Assembly (NCBI GenBank): GCA_000153445.1
Contig: CH672396.1
Coordinates: 281,668-345,667, forward strand
Length of the DNA stretch: 64,000 nt
Direction: 5' to 3'
Source: a gamma proteobacterium HTCC2207
GTDB lineage: Bacteria; Pseudomonadota; Gammaproteobacteria; Pseudomonadales; Porticoccaceae
The translations under genes were made by a program, and so were the position numbers. The notes under the pieces are model-generated. The model saw only the letters and a program-made list of their open reading frames with translations. It was not told the origin of the DNA and made no database searches. This document shows, one piece after another, positions 17,857 through 26,034 of the stretch; positions within the stretch are counted from its first letter, which is position 1; every line of letters starts with the position of its first letter.

Positions 17857-17930
17857 AAAAAAAAGCCCGCCTATCTAGGTCTTCACGCCTTTTCGGGCGT
17901 GCTAACTTCAACAGGCGGGCATCGTTACCC
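17857..17930 (-). promoter_or_regulatory. NasT-type (ANTAR) antitermination leader of the nitrate operon
   Basis: On the minus strand, 5' of nrtA, a small hairpin GGGT-AACGAT-GCCC (17917-17930) has a six-base loop with A at position 1 and G at position 4. This is the rule for ANTAR-protein target hairpins. Its 3' strand GCCC is also the start of the 5' arm GCCCGCCT (17913-17920) of a terminator. The 3' arm is AGGCGGGC (17865-17872), followed by T residues. A smaller hairpin CACGCC/GGCGTG (17884-17901) sits in the terminator loop. Forming the first hairpin should block the terminator. NasT, encoded just upstream, is the obvious ligand. An upstream hairpin around 17936-17957 may be the first of the usual pair, but its loop does not clearly fit. 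Confidence 0.85.
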
Positions 17931-17999
17931 TGAGAACCACATCGGAGATGGGATCTGAGATTGTTTACTGCTTGTGTTCTTTCACTACCAAAAACATAT

Positions 18000-18015
18000 T
18001 CAATATCTGTGCCAG
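18000..18015 (-). promoter_or_regulatory. Candidate sigma-54 (-24/-12) promoter of the nitrate operon
   Basis: The minus-strand sequence CTGGCACAGATATTGA matches the -24 box TGGCAC perfectly and the -12 box TTGC in three of four bases (TTGA), with the GG and GA dinucleotides ten bases apart. Transcription would begin near 17989, leaving a ~165-base leader that contains the antitermination element. The non-consensus -12 base is the weak point. Confidence 0.5.
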
Positions 18016-18143
18016 TTAGTTAAATTCAGGGAGAAAAACTGGTTGTTGAAGGAGAAGCCGCCGTTAGCTGGGGCTTAGTTGAGACAGTTTCAATGGGCTG
18101 GCACTGGCTAAGCATATGATACGCGGCGGCGGCCAATTTTCTG

Positions 18144-18162
18144 ACGCACCTTTGCGGTGCGT
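18144..18162. promoter_or_regulatory. Candidate NtrC binding site
   Basis: Perfect palindrome ACGCACC-TTTGC-GGTGCGT. It contains GCAC-N7-GTGC, the core of the NtrC consensus, and lies roughly 140 bp upstream of the -24/-12 promoter candidate, a normal enhancer distance. It is 19 bp past the nasS stop, so it could also act as a terminator hairpin for nasS. The bases after it on the minus strand (CAGAAAATT) are not a T-run, which favours the operator reading. Confidence 0.5.
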
Positions 18163-18180
18163 TTTAGTTGCGGCCCCAGA

Positions 18181-19398
18181 CTAGTTGGTCTGTAATGGCG
18201 CATCGATACCCAGCATCAGGTCGCTGCCCAGTTCAATACGTTCATTGAGCATCCATGGCTTTTCGTGGACCCCCTCGAGTTTGTAATCCTGATCTGGATA
18301 ATCGAGTCCAGATCTGGATGCCGCTTCGCGGTAAAGGTCTGTTCTAAAGCACTGCTGTGCCAGTGCCGCAAGCTTGTCTTTGTCTAGGGCTTTGCCTAAC
18401 AGTGGTGCGAATTGTTCGAGTATATACTCGGCTTGGGAGCGCCAGGGGAAGCCCGCGCTATAGCTGGAAAAGACATGGAAGTTGGACTGGCTTAGAGGGT
18501 TGTCCTCGCGCTTTTGCACAATTTGCCCGGTCAGTGATGGACGTAAATAATCGGCGGGTAAATCCAGATACTCAGGACGCGAGAGTATCGCCACAGCCTC
18601 TCTGCGATTGTCCATATTCCCTAGCCATTCACAGGCCGCCATTAGTGCCAGGCGCAGGCGCAGATGGGTGGATGGGTTGCGACTGTGCCAGGACTCCAAA
18701 ACACCGAGCACTTTTTCTGGGGCGTTATTCCATATTTCGAAACCGGTGGTAGCCATAATTCCAGCGCCATATTCCACGGCAATACTGTTCCAGGGTGCGC
18801 CAACACAGAAACCGTCAATAACGCCTTGGGCTAAGCTGTCCACCATTTGTTCTGGTGGCAGCACTATAATCCGCACGTCGCGGTCTGGATCTATACCGCC
18901 GGCGCGCAACCATTTGCGCAGCAGTAATGTATGACTGGAAAAGGAGTGTACGGTGGCAAAGGTCAGGGGATTGCCGGGATTTTGGTCCATCAGTGTCTTC
19001 AGTGCCGTGGCCGTGGCCAAGGCATCATGTGCCGCTTGGCTGGGGTCGGCAACCAGTCTCATCTTGTTCCACAGTGCCGAGGAGACAGTAATAGCATTGC
19101 CATTGAGGGATAACATCAATCCGGTAATTATGGGTGCGCGAATCCCTGCCGCACCCAATGTGGTAATCAGCGGCATGGGTGCCAACATCTGACTGGCATC
19201 CAGTGTCCCAGCAATCGTCTTGTCGCGGATATTGGCCCAGGAGACTTCGCGCTGGAGGCTGACTTTAAGGCCATACTCTTCATAGAGTCCGAGGGCCTGG
19301 GCGACGATGATCGGCGCGCTATCGCTAAGGCGCATATAGCCTATATTGAGTTCTTCCTGCTCTGGTGCTGGTAGCTGTTTGTTCAGTTTAATTATCAT
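18181..19398 (-). CDS. nasS: Nitrate sensor NasS (cytosolic NrtA paralogue)
   Basis: A 405-residue paralogue of the nitrate-binding protein ([64 protein letters not shown]) but without any signal peptide, so it stays in the cytosol. In NasS-NasT systems, NasS holds NasT inactive and frees it when nitrate or nitrite binds. The ATG at 19398 overlaps nasT by 11 bases; a GTG at 19407 is an alternative. Tight overlap with nasT supports stoichiometric synthesis of the two partners. Confidence 0.93.
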   Translation of the reverse strand: MIIKLNKQLPAPEQEELNIGYMRLSDSAPIIVAQALGLYEEYGLKVSLQREVSWANIRDKTIAGTLDASQMLAPMPLITTLGAAGIRAPIITGLMLSLNGNAITVSSALWNKMRLVADPSQAAHDALATATALKTLMDQNPGNPLTFATVHSFSSHTLLLRKWLRAGGIDPDRDVRIIVLPPEQMVDSLAQGVIDGFCVGAPWNSIAVEYGAGIMATTGFEIWNNAPEKVLGVLESWHSRNPSTHLRLRLALMAACEWLGNMDNRREAVAILSRPEYLDLPADYLRPSLTGQIVQKREDNPLSQSNFHVFSSYSAGFPWRSQAEYILEQFAPLLGKALDKDKLAALAQQCFRTDLYREAASRSGLDYPDQDYKLEGVHEKPWMLNERIELGSDLMLGIDAPLQTN

Positions 19399-20011
19399 GA
19401 TTGCCACTATTTTTTTTGTTTTGGCTGAGGATTTTTATCACAGACTCAGCTGCTTGGGGCAGACTTTGGTTGGTGTCCATGGATAGCGTGCGCAGCAGCT
19501 TGTGAGCCTTGTCTTCACTGACACTGTGCTGTTGCATAAGTAAGCTTTTCGCCCGGTCTATCACTGACAGGCTCTCTAGTTGGGTGCGGGTGCTGTCGAG
19601 TGCCTGGCGCAGGGCTTGAAAGGATTTAAACTGAGCCATGGCAACATCGATTACCGGTTTCACGCGTTCGGCCTCCACCCCACCGACCATATAAGCGGTG
19701 ACCCCGGCGTCCACGGCCTCTTCAATATAGCTGGGATCTTCCTCTTCGGAAAACATCACCACGGGGGTCGGATTATGGATATTGATCACTGACAGGCTTT
19801 CGAGCATATCGCGACCTGGAGACTGAAGATCGATAAGAATAACGTCGGGCTTTTGCTGCTCAATCTGGAATAGTAAGCCGGCGGCTGACGGTAATCTGGC
19901 GATAACATCAAAGCCGTCGCCAGTGAGTTTTTCGGCGACACGAACTGAACGTTGGGGGACGTCATCCACCAACATCACTCGCACTATATTGTTTTGCGTC
20001 GCTGCTGACAT
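19388..20011 (-). CDS. nasT: ANTAR-domain antiterminator NasT
   Basis: A 207-residue response-regulator-like protein. The N-terminal receiver-type domain (VRVMLVDDVPQRS, VILIDLQSPGRDM, PVVMFSEEED) is followed by a helical linker and a C-terminal ANTAR RNA-binding domain. The ANTAR domain shows RTQLESLSVIDRAKSLLMQQ, then SEDKAHKLLRTLSMDTNQSL. It binds paired hexaloop hairpins in leader RNA and prevents termination. The ATG at 20011 is preferred over an upstream TTG; its ribosome site is weak (AGAGTG). Its targets here are the leaders of nrtA and of the porin, one on each side. Confidence 0.95.
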   Translation of the reverse strand: MSAATQNNIVRVMLVDDVPQRSVRVAEKLTGDGFDVIARLPSAAGLLFQIEQQKPDVILIDLQSPGRDMLESLSVINIHNPTPVVMFSEEEDPSYIEEAVDAGVTAYMVGGVEAERVKPVIDVAMAQFKSFQALRQALDSTRTQLESLSVIDRAKSLLMQQHSVSEDKAHKLLRTLSMDTNQSLPQAAESVIKILSQNKKNSGNHDN

Positions 20012-20038
20012 ATACACTCTATTGTTCAATGCTAAAGA

Positions 20039-20063
20039 GGGGCGCCGATAATCTCGACGCCCC
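20039..20063 (-). terminator. Hairpin after the porin gene
   Basis: On the minus strand, GGGGCG pairs with CGCCCC across a 13-base loop, followed by TCTTT. It sits 34 bp past the porin stop and just before nasT. The T-run is poor, so this may be a weak terminator or a processing hairpin allowing some readthrough into nasTS. Confidence 0.5.
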
Positions 20064-20096
20064 CAGTGTCGCTACTTTAGGTACTGCTGTTACTGA

Positions 20097-21302
20097 TTAA
20101 AATTTCACATTCAGGGTTAGCCACAGTTTGTCGGTATCGCTAGCATGGCTATCGGCGGAATAACTGGCATATTTAGCCTGTACAGAGGTCTGTTTATTGA
20201 TCTTATAGGTACCCACAATATCCACTTCTGAGCCCAGATCAGCGCCGCTTTTGTCAGCACTAAACTGGTGGTAGAAAATCGCTATAGGAATGCCGCCTAC
20301 TTTACCTGCGACCTTTAAGTAGACATCTTCGAGTCCAGTTCCCGGGGTGCCGAGAAACTTATCCGCCCAACCCTGAAACTTGTGCAGTGTTGCCAGTGGC
20401 GTTTTAAATCCGATGCCGTTGTCAGCACCCAGTAGTTCGTATCCCAGGGCCACCTTGTAGGTTTTTACTGGAACCGTGACCTCGGCCATCATGTAGTCTG
20501 TGTCAAAGGATGCACTGTTATCGCCGTAGTCTGACTGCTTGGCAGCAGTGGCTGCGACCTTAGCTTTACCGAGCGTACCGGTGTAATCAAAACCATAGGT
20601 GCTGGTGGAATTTGACGCACTATTGTCAAAATCTAATAGGTAGGCAAATGCGGTTACCGAATGACCTTTAGCCGGTGTAAAAGACGCCAGCAAACTATGG
20701 GAATCAGAACCCCATTGTTTGGCCTGGCCAGCACTGTCGACCGGGCCGAAGATACGATTAACATTCCAGATATAGCTGTAGTCGATTTTCACCGAGTTAA
20801 CATCTGGCAGAGTTAGTCTCAAGGCATCGAATGTCTGTTCGTTCTGCCTCCAGCCCACACCGCCAACAAAACGTTGCCCGCCGTGAAGAATTCGTTGTCG
20901 GCCCAAGGTCGCGCTTAAATCTGAGCTCTGATGATGGATATAGGCTTGATTTACATCGGTGCCCTTGGGATCTGCAACTATGGGGTAGCCCGCTTTACCA
21001 TTGGTAGGAGTCTTGTAATTCTCGCCACCTATCACTGTGACATTATCGAACTCCAAAACCGTCTTAAAGTCTTTGTAGGTTGCTGAGGTCCAGGTTAGTC
21101 GTGATTTTAATGTTGAGGCATTGGCCTGCTTATCGATGCCATCCTGGTCTACAGATTCGTAGCGGTAACGAAAGGCGGTGGATGCACTGCCGCCAGTAAA
21201 CATATCGCTCACACTAGAGGCTTCTGCTGCAACGGCTGCGCCTAGTGGTTGCATGCCGATAACGGCCAATGTCAGAGAGGAAAGTAAGCGTTTGTGGTTC
21301 AT
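20097..21302 (-). CDS. Outer-membrane porin (alginate-export/OprD-like beta barrel), probable nitrate-regulated
   Basis: A 401-residue beta-barrel protein. The signal peptide is MNHKRLLSSLTLAVIGMQPL... ending near VAA before EASS. The body alternates aromatic and polar residues typical of porin strands (FRYRYESVDQ, DLSATLGRQRILHGGQRFVGGVGWRQNEQTFDA in shorter pieces) and ends in LWLTLNVKF with a terminal Phe, the outer-membrane assembly signal. The family is the alginate-export-like porins, whose substrates vary. The start at 21302 has AGGA upstream. Its leader carries the same NasT-type element as nrtA, which implies a role in nitrate or nitrite entry. Confidence 0.85.
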   Translation of the reverse strand: MNHKRLLSSLTLAVIGMQPLGAAVAAEASSVSDMFTGGSASTAFRYRYESVDQDGIDKQANASTLKSRLTWTSATYKDFKTVLEFDNVTVIGGENYKTPTNGKAGYPIVADPKGTDVNQAYIHHQSSDLSATLGRQRILHGGQRFVGGVGWRQNEQTFDALRLTLPDVNSVKIDYSYIWNVNRIFGPVDSAGQAKQWGSDSHSLLASFTPAKGHSVTAFAYLLDFDNSASNSTSTYGFDYTGTLGKAKVAATAAKQSDYGDNSASFDTDYMMAEVTVPVKTYKVALGYELLGADNGIGFKTPLATLHKFQGWADKFLGTPGTGLEDVYLKVAGKVGGIPIAIFYHQFSADKSGADLGSEVDIVGTYKINKQTSVQAKYASYSADSHASDTDKLWLTLNVKF

Positions 21303-21333
21303 AAAAAATCCTATAAAAATAAATCTCAGAAAT

Positions 21334-21382
21334 AAAAAAAGCCCGTGCGCAGCATATGAGCTGCGCACGGGCTTCGTTGCCC
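21334..21382 (-). promoter_or_regulatory. NasT-type (ANTAR) antitermination leader of the porin gene
   Basis: Minus-strand leader with hairpin GGGC-AACGAA-GCCC (21369-21382), a six-base loop with A1 and G4. Its 3' strand is part of the 5' arm of a strong 13-bp terminator stem (21360-21372 with 21341-21353, loop of six) followed by seven T residues (21334-21340). The layout and loop sequence copy the nrtA leader (shared GGGYAACGAWGCCCG). A further hairpin ATGTC-TTTGAT-GACAT upstream, with a six-base loop and G at position 4, could be the first ANTAR hairpin. The gene should be expressed only when NasT is free. Confidence 0.85.
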
Positions 21383-21423
21383 AGCAAAATTACAATGTCA
21401 TCAAAGACATGTTGCTAGAAGCA

Positions 21424-21441
21424 ATACAAAAACTATGCCAA
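21424..21441 (-). promoter_or_regulatory. Candidate sigma-54 (-24/-12) promoter of the porin gene
   Basis: The minus-strand sequence TTGGCATAGTTTTTGTAT has the -24 box TGGCA and a -12 box TTGT in place of TTGC, with GG and GT ten bases apart. It would give a leader of about 110 bases carrying the antitermination element. As in the nitrate operon candidate, one -12 base departs from consensus. Confidence 0.42.
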
Positions 21442-21547
21442 CCTAATAAAATCAGTGTCTTAGAGAGATTTAGAGATTTCTTCGAGCTATGGCTGAAGCA
21501 AGTTGGTGCGCTGAAATGGCTGTCAGGCTTTATCTTGGGGCGACCAC

Positions 21548-21587
21548 AAAAAAGAGATGCCCGAGATAGCGAGCGTGCTATTTCGGG
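21548..21587 (-). terminator. Intrinsic terminator after the phosphate transporter gene
   Basis: On the minus strand, CCCGAAATAGC pairs with GCTATCTCGGG (one mismatch) across a six-base loop. After a short spacer, six T residues follow. It starts 18 bp past the pit stop codon and separates it from the porin transcript. Confidence 0.8.
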
Positions 21588-21604
21588 ATGGGATTATTGC
21601 TCTG

Positions 21605-22885
21605 CTACTGGCCGAAGGCCGCTTTAAACACAAAGAAAAACATAATCGAGAGTCCGGCGCCGGCTGGCAGAGTGACCAGCCAAGAGAGGAATATAGACCC
21701 CACCATTCGCAGATCAATTGCGCCTATGCCTCGGGCCAGACCCACACCTAGAACCGCACCCACCAAGGTGTGTGTGGTTGAGATCGGCAGACCTGTACCC
21801 GATGCAATAACCACTGTGGCCGCTGCGCCCAATTCGGCTGCAAAGCCACGACTAGGAGTGAGTTCGGTGATTTTGCGGCCGATGGTACCCATAACTTTGT
21901 AACCATAGGTTGCAAGACCAACAACTATACCGCCACCACCGAGTAACAAAATCCAGGGTGGCATGGAGGTTTTGGCGGCAATATCGCCACCGGAGCCAAC
22001 AATGCTGACCACTGCTGCCAAGGGCCCCACCGCGTTGGCCACATCGTTGGAACCGTGAGCAAAGGCCATGCTGCAGGCGGTGAAGATCATCAATACGGCG
22101 AATACGCGCTCAACATTGGCAAAGCGGTTATCGGCTTCAAGGCTCAGGTCGCGCTTTACCTTGGACAGCAAATAGCTGCCGAGAATGGCAACCAACACGC
22201 CAACCACTGAGGCAATTAGAGCACTGTCGAGGAATGTCAGAGACATGCCGTTATCTTTAAACACATGTTTCAGACCTTTCAGTAAGGTCACCATGGCGAT
22301 TAAAAAGCCGACGAAAAACATGTAGATGGGGATATAGCGTTTGGCTTTGGTAAAGGGGTCATCCTGCAGCAGGATTAGATGCTGAACACTGCGGAACAGA
22401 GCAAAGGATAGAGTGCCAGCCATGATCGGCGACACCAGCCAGCTCATTACGATAGTGCCAACCTTGCCCCAGTTGACTGCATCGGGAGAGACACCCACCG
22501 CGGCAAAACCAACAATGGCGCCAACAATCGAATGGGTTGTCGACACCGGCCAGCCTTTGAAGCTGGCTATAGCCAGCCAGCTTCCGGCTGCTAGCAGAGC
22601 CGATAACATACCAAAGACTAGATCCTCTGGCCGATCTTTAAAGATCGCCGAGTCGACTATGCCCTTGCGGATGGTGGAGGTCACTTCGCCGCCGGCCAGA
22701 TAGGCGCCGGCAAATTCAAATACCATGGCGATCAAAATCGCCTGCTTGATGGTTAGGGCCTTGGAGCCCACCGAGGTACCCATGGCATTAGCCACATCGT
22801 TGGCGCCTACGCCCCAAGCCATAAAGAAGCCGCAGCAGGCTGCCAGCAGAATAAGGATGGTTCCATATTCAGTAAAAAATTCCAT
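21605..22885 (-). CDS. pit: PiT-family inorganic phosphate transporter
   Basis: Inner-membrane low-affinity phosphate transporter of 426 residues. The two inverted PiT signature repeats are visible: GVGANDVANAMGTSVGS with PVSTTHSIVGAIVG in the N-terminal half, and FAHGSNDVANAVGPLAAV with PISTTHTLVGAVLG in the C-terminal half. About ten hydrophobic segments are present. The DUF47 gene lies 69 bp upstream on the same strand, the standard partnership in which DUF47 modulates the transporter. Confidence 0.95.
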   Translation of the reverse strand: MEFFTEYGTILILLAACCGFFMAWGVGANDVANAMGTSVGSKALTIKQAILIAMVFEFAGAYLAGGEVTSTIRKGIVDSAIFKDRPEDLVFGMLSALLAAGSWLAIASFKGWPVSTTHSIVGAIVGFAAVGVSPDAVNWGKVGTIVMSWLVSPIMAGTLSFALFRSVQHLILLQDDPFTKAKRYIPIYMFFVGFLIAMVTLLKGLKHVFKDNGMSLTFLDSALIASVVGVLVAILGSYLLSKVKRDLSLEADNRFANVERVFAVLMIFTACSMAFAHGSNDVANAVGPLAAVVSIVGSGGDIAAKTSMPPWILLLGGGGIVVGLATYGYKVMGTIGRKITELTPSRGFAAELGAAATVVIASGTGLPISTTHTLVGAVLGVGLARGIGAIDLRMVGSIFLSWLVTLPAGAGLSIMFFFVFKAAFGQ

Positions 22886-22954
22886 CGCATCGATTCCCGA
22901 GTTTGTTATCTTTTATGTAGTAACTATTTTTATAAGTGACCATTTTTATGGGGG

Positions 22955-23635
22955 TTACTTTGCGAGCAGCAATTCAACCTGGTTGCCAATCATTTCGGCA
23001 GTGTCAGCTAATGCTCCGATTTGGTCAATAATGTTGTACATAAAGATCACATTGACCGGAGGCAGATCAGCCTCCAGATTGAATAATTTTTTGCGTAGCT
23101 TAAGCTCTTTTTTATCCACTTTTTGCTCCTGAGCAGCCAATTCACGAATCAGCTTTTGAACAAACTTCACCTCCGCACCAGCAAAACCGGTTTCCAACAG
23201 CTCATCGAGTTCATTGATCGCGCCATGGGCTTTTTCACAGGTCACGGTAGATGAGCCAACGAAACCGATAAAGTCCGCGTGCAGGGCTTTTGGGATAGCC
23301 ATCTGACGGCCGAGAATAATGCCGCAAATATCTTTGGTAAGATTGGCAATATTGTCTTGTTGGGTGATGATGCTCAGCAGATCGCCTCTGGAAACTGGCA
23401 TAAACAGGCTCTTCGGCATATGCATTCGAAATTCTTTCTTGAGCTCGTCGGCGCTTTGCTCGTCGGCTGAGATCAGGTCAAACACCTCGGCGGCCTTAAC
23501 CCAGTCATCATCAAAGGTGGCATTTAAAAACTCTTCCAATTTGGTGACGCAGCTGATCACTTCAGCCATATGATTTTGGATAGGCTTAATTGGTGAGACA
23601 CCGAAGATATTGGAAATAGAATTACTTAAAGTCAT
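22955..23635 (-). CDS. DUF47 (PhoU-like) phosphate transport regulator
   Basis: A 226-residue helical protein of the TIGR00153/DUF47 family, distantly related to PhoU and usually encoded next to PiT transporters. It shows the family layout of two PhoU-like helical bundles: SADEQSADELKKEFRMHMPKSLFMPVSR, then DLLSIITQQDNIANLTKDI, and near the C-terminus IFMYNIIDQIGALADTAEMIGNQVELLLAK in segments. AAGGAAG precedes the ATG. It likely adjusts PiT activity in the cytosol. Confidence 0.93.
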   Translation of the reverse strand: MTLSNSISNIFGVSPIKPIQNHMAEVISCVTKLEEFLNATFDDDWVKAAEVFDLISADEQSADELKKEFRMHMPKSLFMPVSRGDLLSIITQQDNIANLTKDICGIILGRQMAIPKALHADFIGFVGSSTVTCEKAHGAINELDELLETGFAGAEVKFVQKLIRELAAQEQKVDKKELKLRKKLFNLEADLPPVNVIFMYNIIDQIGALADTAEMIGNQVELLLAK

Positions 23636-23685
23636 TACCGCTTCCTTTGTGAAGATTTTATAGGCGCAATTCTATACTGCTTTGC

Positions 23686-25803
23686 TCAAGCTTGCCCGTA
23701 TTGTTCGCTGTGGCCGAGCCAGCGTCCAATAAGTGGATCTACGTTATCGGTATAATCCTGCAGCAACATAATCGCCATGCGTTTCACCTCTGGCAATAGG
23801 TGGGCATCGCGCTGTAAATCCGCGATCCGAAACTGCATGTCTCCCGTTTGGCGAGTGCCCAGTACTTCCCCTGGCCCGCGGATCTCAAGATCTTTTTCGG
23901 CGATCTTAAAACCGTCGTTAGTCTCACGCATAATTTTCAGTCGCGCCGCGCCATTGCCCGACAGTGGGGCACTGTAGAGCAGCACGCAGTGGCTGCTCTG
24001 AGTGCCACGGCCGACCCTACCGCGCAGCTGGTGCAGCTGAGATAGGCCCAAGCGTTCGGAATTTTCGATAATCATGAGACTGGCATTGGGTACATCCACA
24101 CCGATTTCAATCACTGTGGTAGCCACTAGCAGATTGATCTCACCGGCTTTAAAGGCCTGCATTATCTGGACTTTTTCTTTTGGTTTGAGGCGACCATGAA
24201 TCAGCCCAATAGAGAGTTCTGATAGCAGCAGCTGCAACTCCTGAGCTGTGGCCTCTGCCGCCTGAGCTTCTAGTACATCCGATTCTTCAATCAGGGTACA
24301 GACCCAATAGGCCTGGCGACCATCTTGACAGGAAGCGCGCACCCGTTCGATAACATCATTGCGCCGCAGGTCGTTGAGCACCACTGTTTCTATGGGTTTG
24401 CGTCCCGGCGGCAGTTCATCAATTACTGAACAGTCGAGATCGGCATAGGCGCTCATGGCCAATGTCCGTGGAATTGGCGTGGCGGTCATAATTAATTGGT
24501 GAGGTGTAGAAGCCTCCCCATAACCCTCTTCATCAATCTGAGCGTCGATCACTGCGCCTTTTTTACGCAGCGCCAAACGCTGATGAACGCCAAAGCGATG
24601 TTGCTCGTCAATAATGGTCAGGCCTAAGTTATGAAATGCCACCGCCTCTTGAAACAACGCATGGGTGCCAATAACAATTTGCGCACTGCCATCGGCAATT
24701 GCCGCTAGCTGCACTTCTCGCCCCTTGCCTTTAAACTTGCCTGTTAACCAGGCAATACGAATGCCCAGGGGTGCCAGCCAGGATTCAAAGTTGACTCTGT
24801 GCTGCTCGGCGAGAATCTCGGTAGGAGCCATCAGGGCCGCTTGCATACCATTGGCCACAGCCTGCACTGCACCCAGTGCCGCGACCACGGTTTTACCTGA
24901 GCCCACATCTCCCTGAATCAGCCTTAGCATGGGGATGGGTTGACTGATATCGGCACTAATTTCATTGGTAACACGCTGCTGGGCACCAGTGAGGGTAAAA
25001 GGTAGTTGGGCCAAAAAGCGCTCGGTTGCGGACTGGTTTGGCAGCAGTGCCGGTGCCGCCTGGTGCTGAATTTTTTGTCGCAGCCGCAGCAGGCTTAAAT
25101 GGTGGGCAACTAATTCTTCGCTGGCCAGGCGCTGTTGCGCAGGATGCTCACCCTCGGCGAGTAGATTTAGCGCCGTGCCCGGCGGCGGATTGTGCAGCAG
25201 ATGCAGGGCGTCGACCAAACAGTAATTTGAGCTGCCATTATTGAGAGCCGCAGGCATCCAGTCTTCAATACCCTGCTGCTCGAGCAGTTTTAACGCCTGC
25301 CCACAGAGATCGCGAATACGCTGTTGAGTGACGCCCTCGGTGGCTGGATAAATAGGTGTCAGGGTCTCGGCCAAGGCCGGAGGCTGACTCTGATTCAAAA
25401 GTTGATATTCTGGGTGATACATCTCCAGCCCAGATTTACCTCTGCGCACCTCGCCAAAGCAGCGCACTTTGGTACCAGGTTGCAGACCCTGCTGCTGCGC
25501 CTGATTAAAGTGGAAAAAACGCAGTGTGATCAGACCACTGTGATCCTGTACACGACAGACCAGACTGCGACGGCGGCCAAAGACCACATCGCTGCCGCGG
25601 ACCTCGCCCTCAATCACGACTTCGGTGAGCGGTTGTACGCCGCCGATGGCCGTAATTTTAGTGCGGTCTATATAGCGCAGTGGCAGGTGAAAAAGCAGAT
25701 CTTGAATCGTATAGAGTCCGAGCTTTTGCAGTTTGGCCGACAGCAGTGGACCGACTCCGCGAAGCTTTTCGACGCCGATACTATGTAGTGGAAGGGAAGT
25801 CAT
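23686..25803 (-). CDS. recG: ATP-dependent DNA helicase RecG
   Basis: Branch-migrating helicase of 705 residues that regresses stalled forks and processes recombination intermediates. It has the N-terminal wedge/OB domain (LRGVGPLLSAKLQKLGL; GEVRRGKSGLEMYHPEY) and then the SF2 core: QGDVGSGKTVVA (Walker A), APTEILAEQH, IIDEQHRFGV (DExH-type), MTATPIPRTLA, and the second RecA domain with IEIGVDVPNASLM and QLRGRVGRG. The length is close to the ~690 of Escherichia. It closes the spoT-recG neighbourhood typical of gammaproteobacteria, with two extra genes inserted between. Confidence 0.98.
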   Translation of the reverse strand: MTSLPLHSIGVEKLRGVGPLLSAKLQKLGLYTIQDLLFHLPLRYIDRTKITAIGGVQPLTEVVIEGEVRGSDVVFGRRRSLVCRVQDHSGLITLRFFHFNQAQQQGLQPGTKVRCFGEVRRGKSGLEMYHPEYQLLNQSQPPALAETLTPIYPATEGVTQQRIRDLCGQALKLLEQQGIEDWMPAALNNGSSNYCLVDALHLLHNPPPGTALNLLAEGEHPAQQRLASEELVAHHLSLLRLRQKIQHQAAPALLPNQSATERFLAQLPFTLTGAQQRVTNEISADISQPIPMLRLIQGDVGSGKTVVAALGAVQAVANGMQAALMAPTEILAEQHRVNFESWLAPLGIRIAWLTGKFKGKGREVQLAAIADGSAQIVIGTHALFQEAVAFHNLGLTIIDEQHRFGVHQRLALRKKGAVIDAQIDEEGYGEASTPHQLIMTATPIPRTLAMSAYADLDCSVIDELPPGRKPIETVVLNDLRRNDVIERVRASCQDGRQAYWVCTLIEESDVLEAQAAEATAQELQLLLSELSIGLIHGRLKPKEKVQIMQAFKAGEINLLVATTVIEIGVDVPNASLMIIENSERLGLSQLHQLRGRVGRGTQSSHCVLLYSAPLSGNGAARLKIMRETNDGFKIAEKDLEIRGPGEVLGTRQTGDMQFRIADLQRDAHLLPEVKRMAIMLLQDYTDNVDPLIGRWLGHSEQYGQA

Positions 25804-26034
25804 TAATGGAGTGTAATACCGGCAAGGTTGCTGTCAACATCAGAGTGCTGGAAAAGGCTAATACTCAATTCACCTTAGCGTTTTACAACCGCTATACTGA
25901 GCGTCGATTGAATGACTTTAGCGTATTAGGTGGCATTGCCCAAGCTTTGCAGCTGACACAGTTTGAGGCTTCAACCTAGCCGCCCTTGAATTGAAACTGA
26001 TGATAGCCAAAACACATCTTATAGGAAATATAGT

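Noticed and set aside
18098-18115. Plus-strand TGGCACTGGCTAAGC resembles a sigma-54 promoter (GG-N10-GC).
   Set aside because: It points toward the 3' end of nasS with no plus-strand gene downstream, and the -12 context (AAGC) is poor.
25806-25979. Short 57-residue frame between recG and the epimerase-like gene.
   Set aside because: No ribosome site, no recognisable domain, and it lies in the recG promoter region; probably chance.
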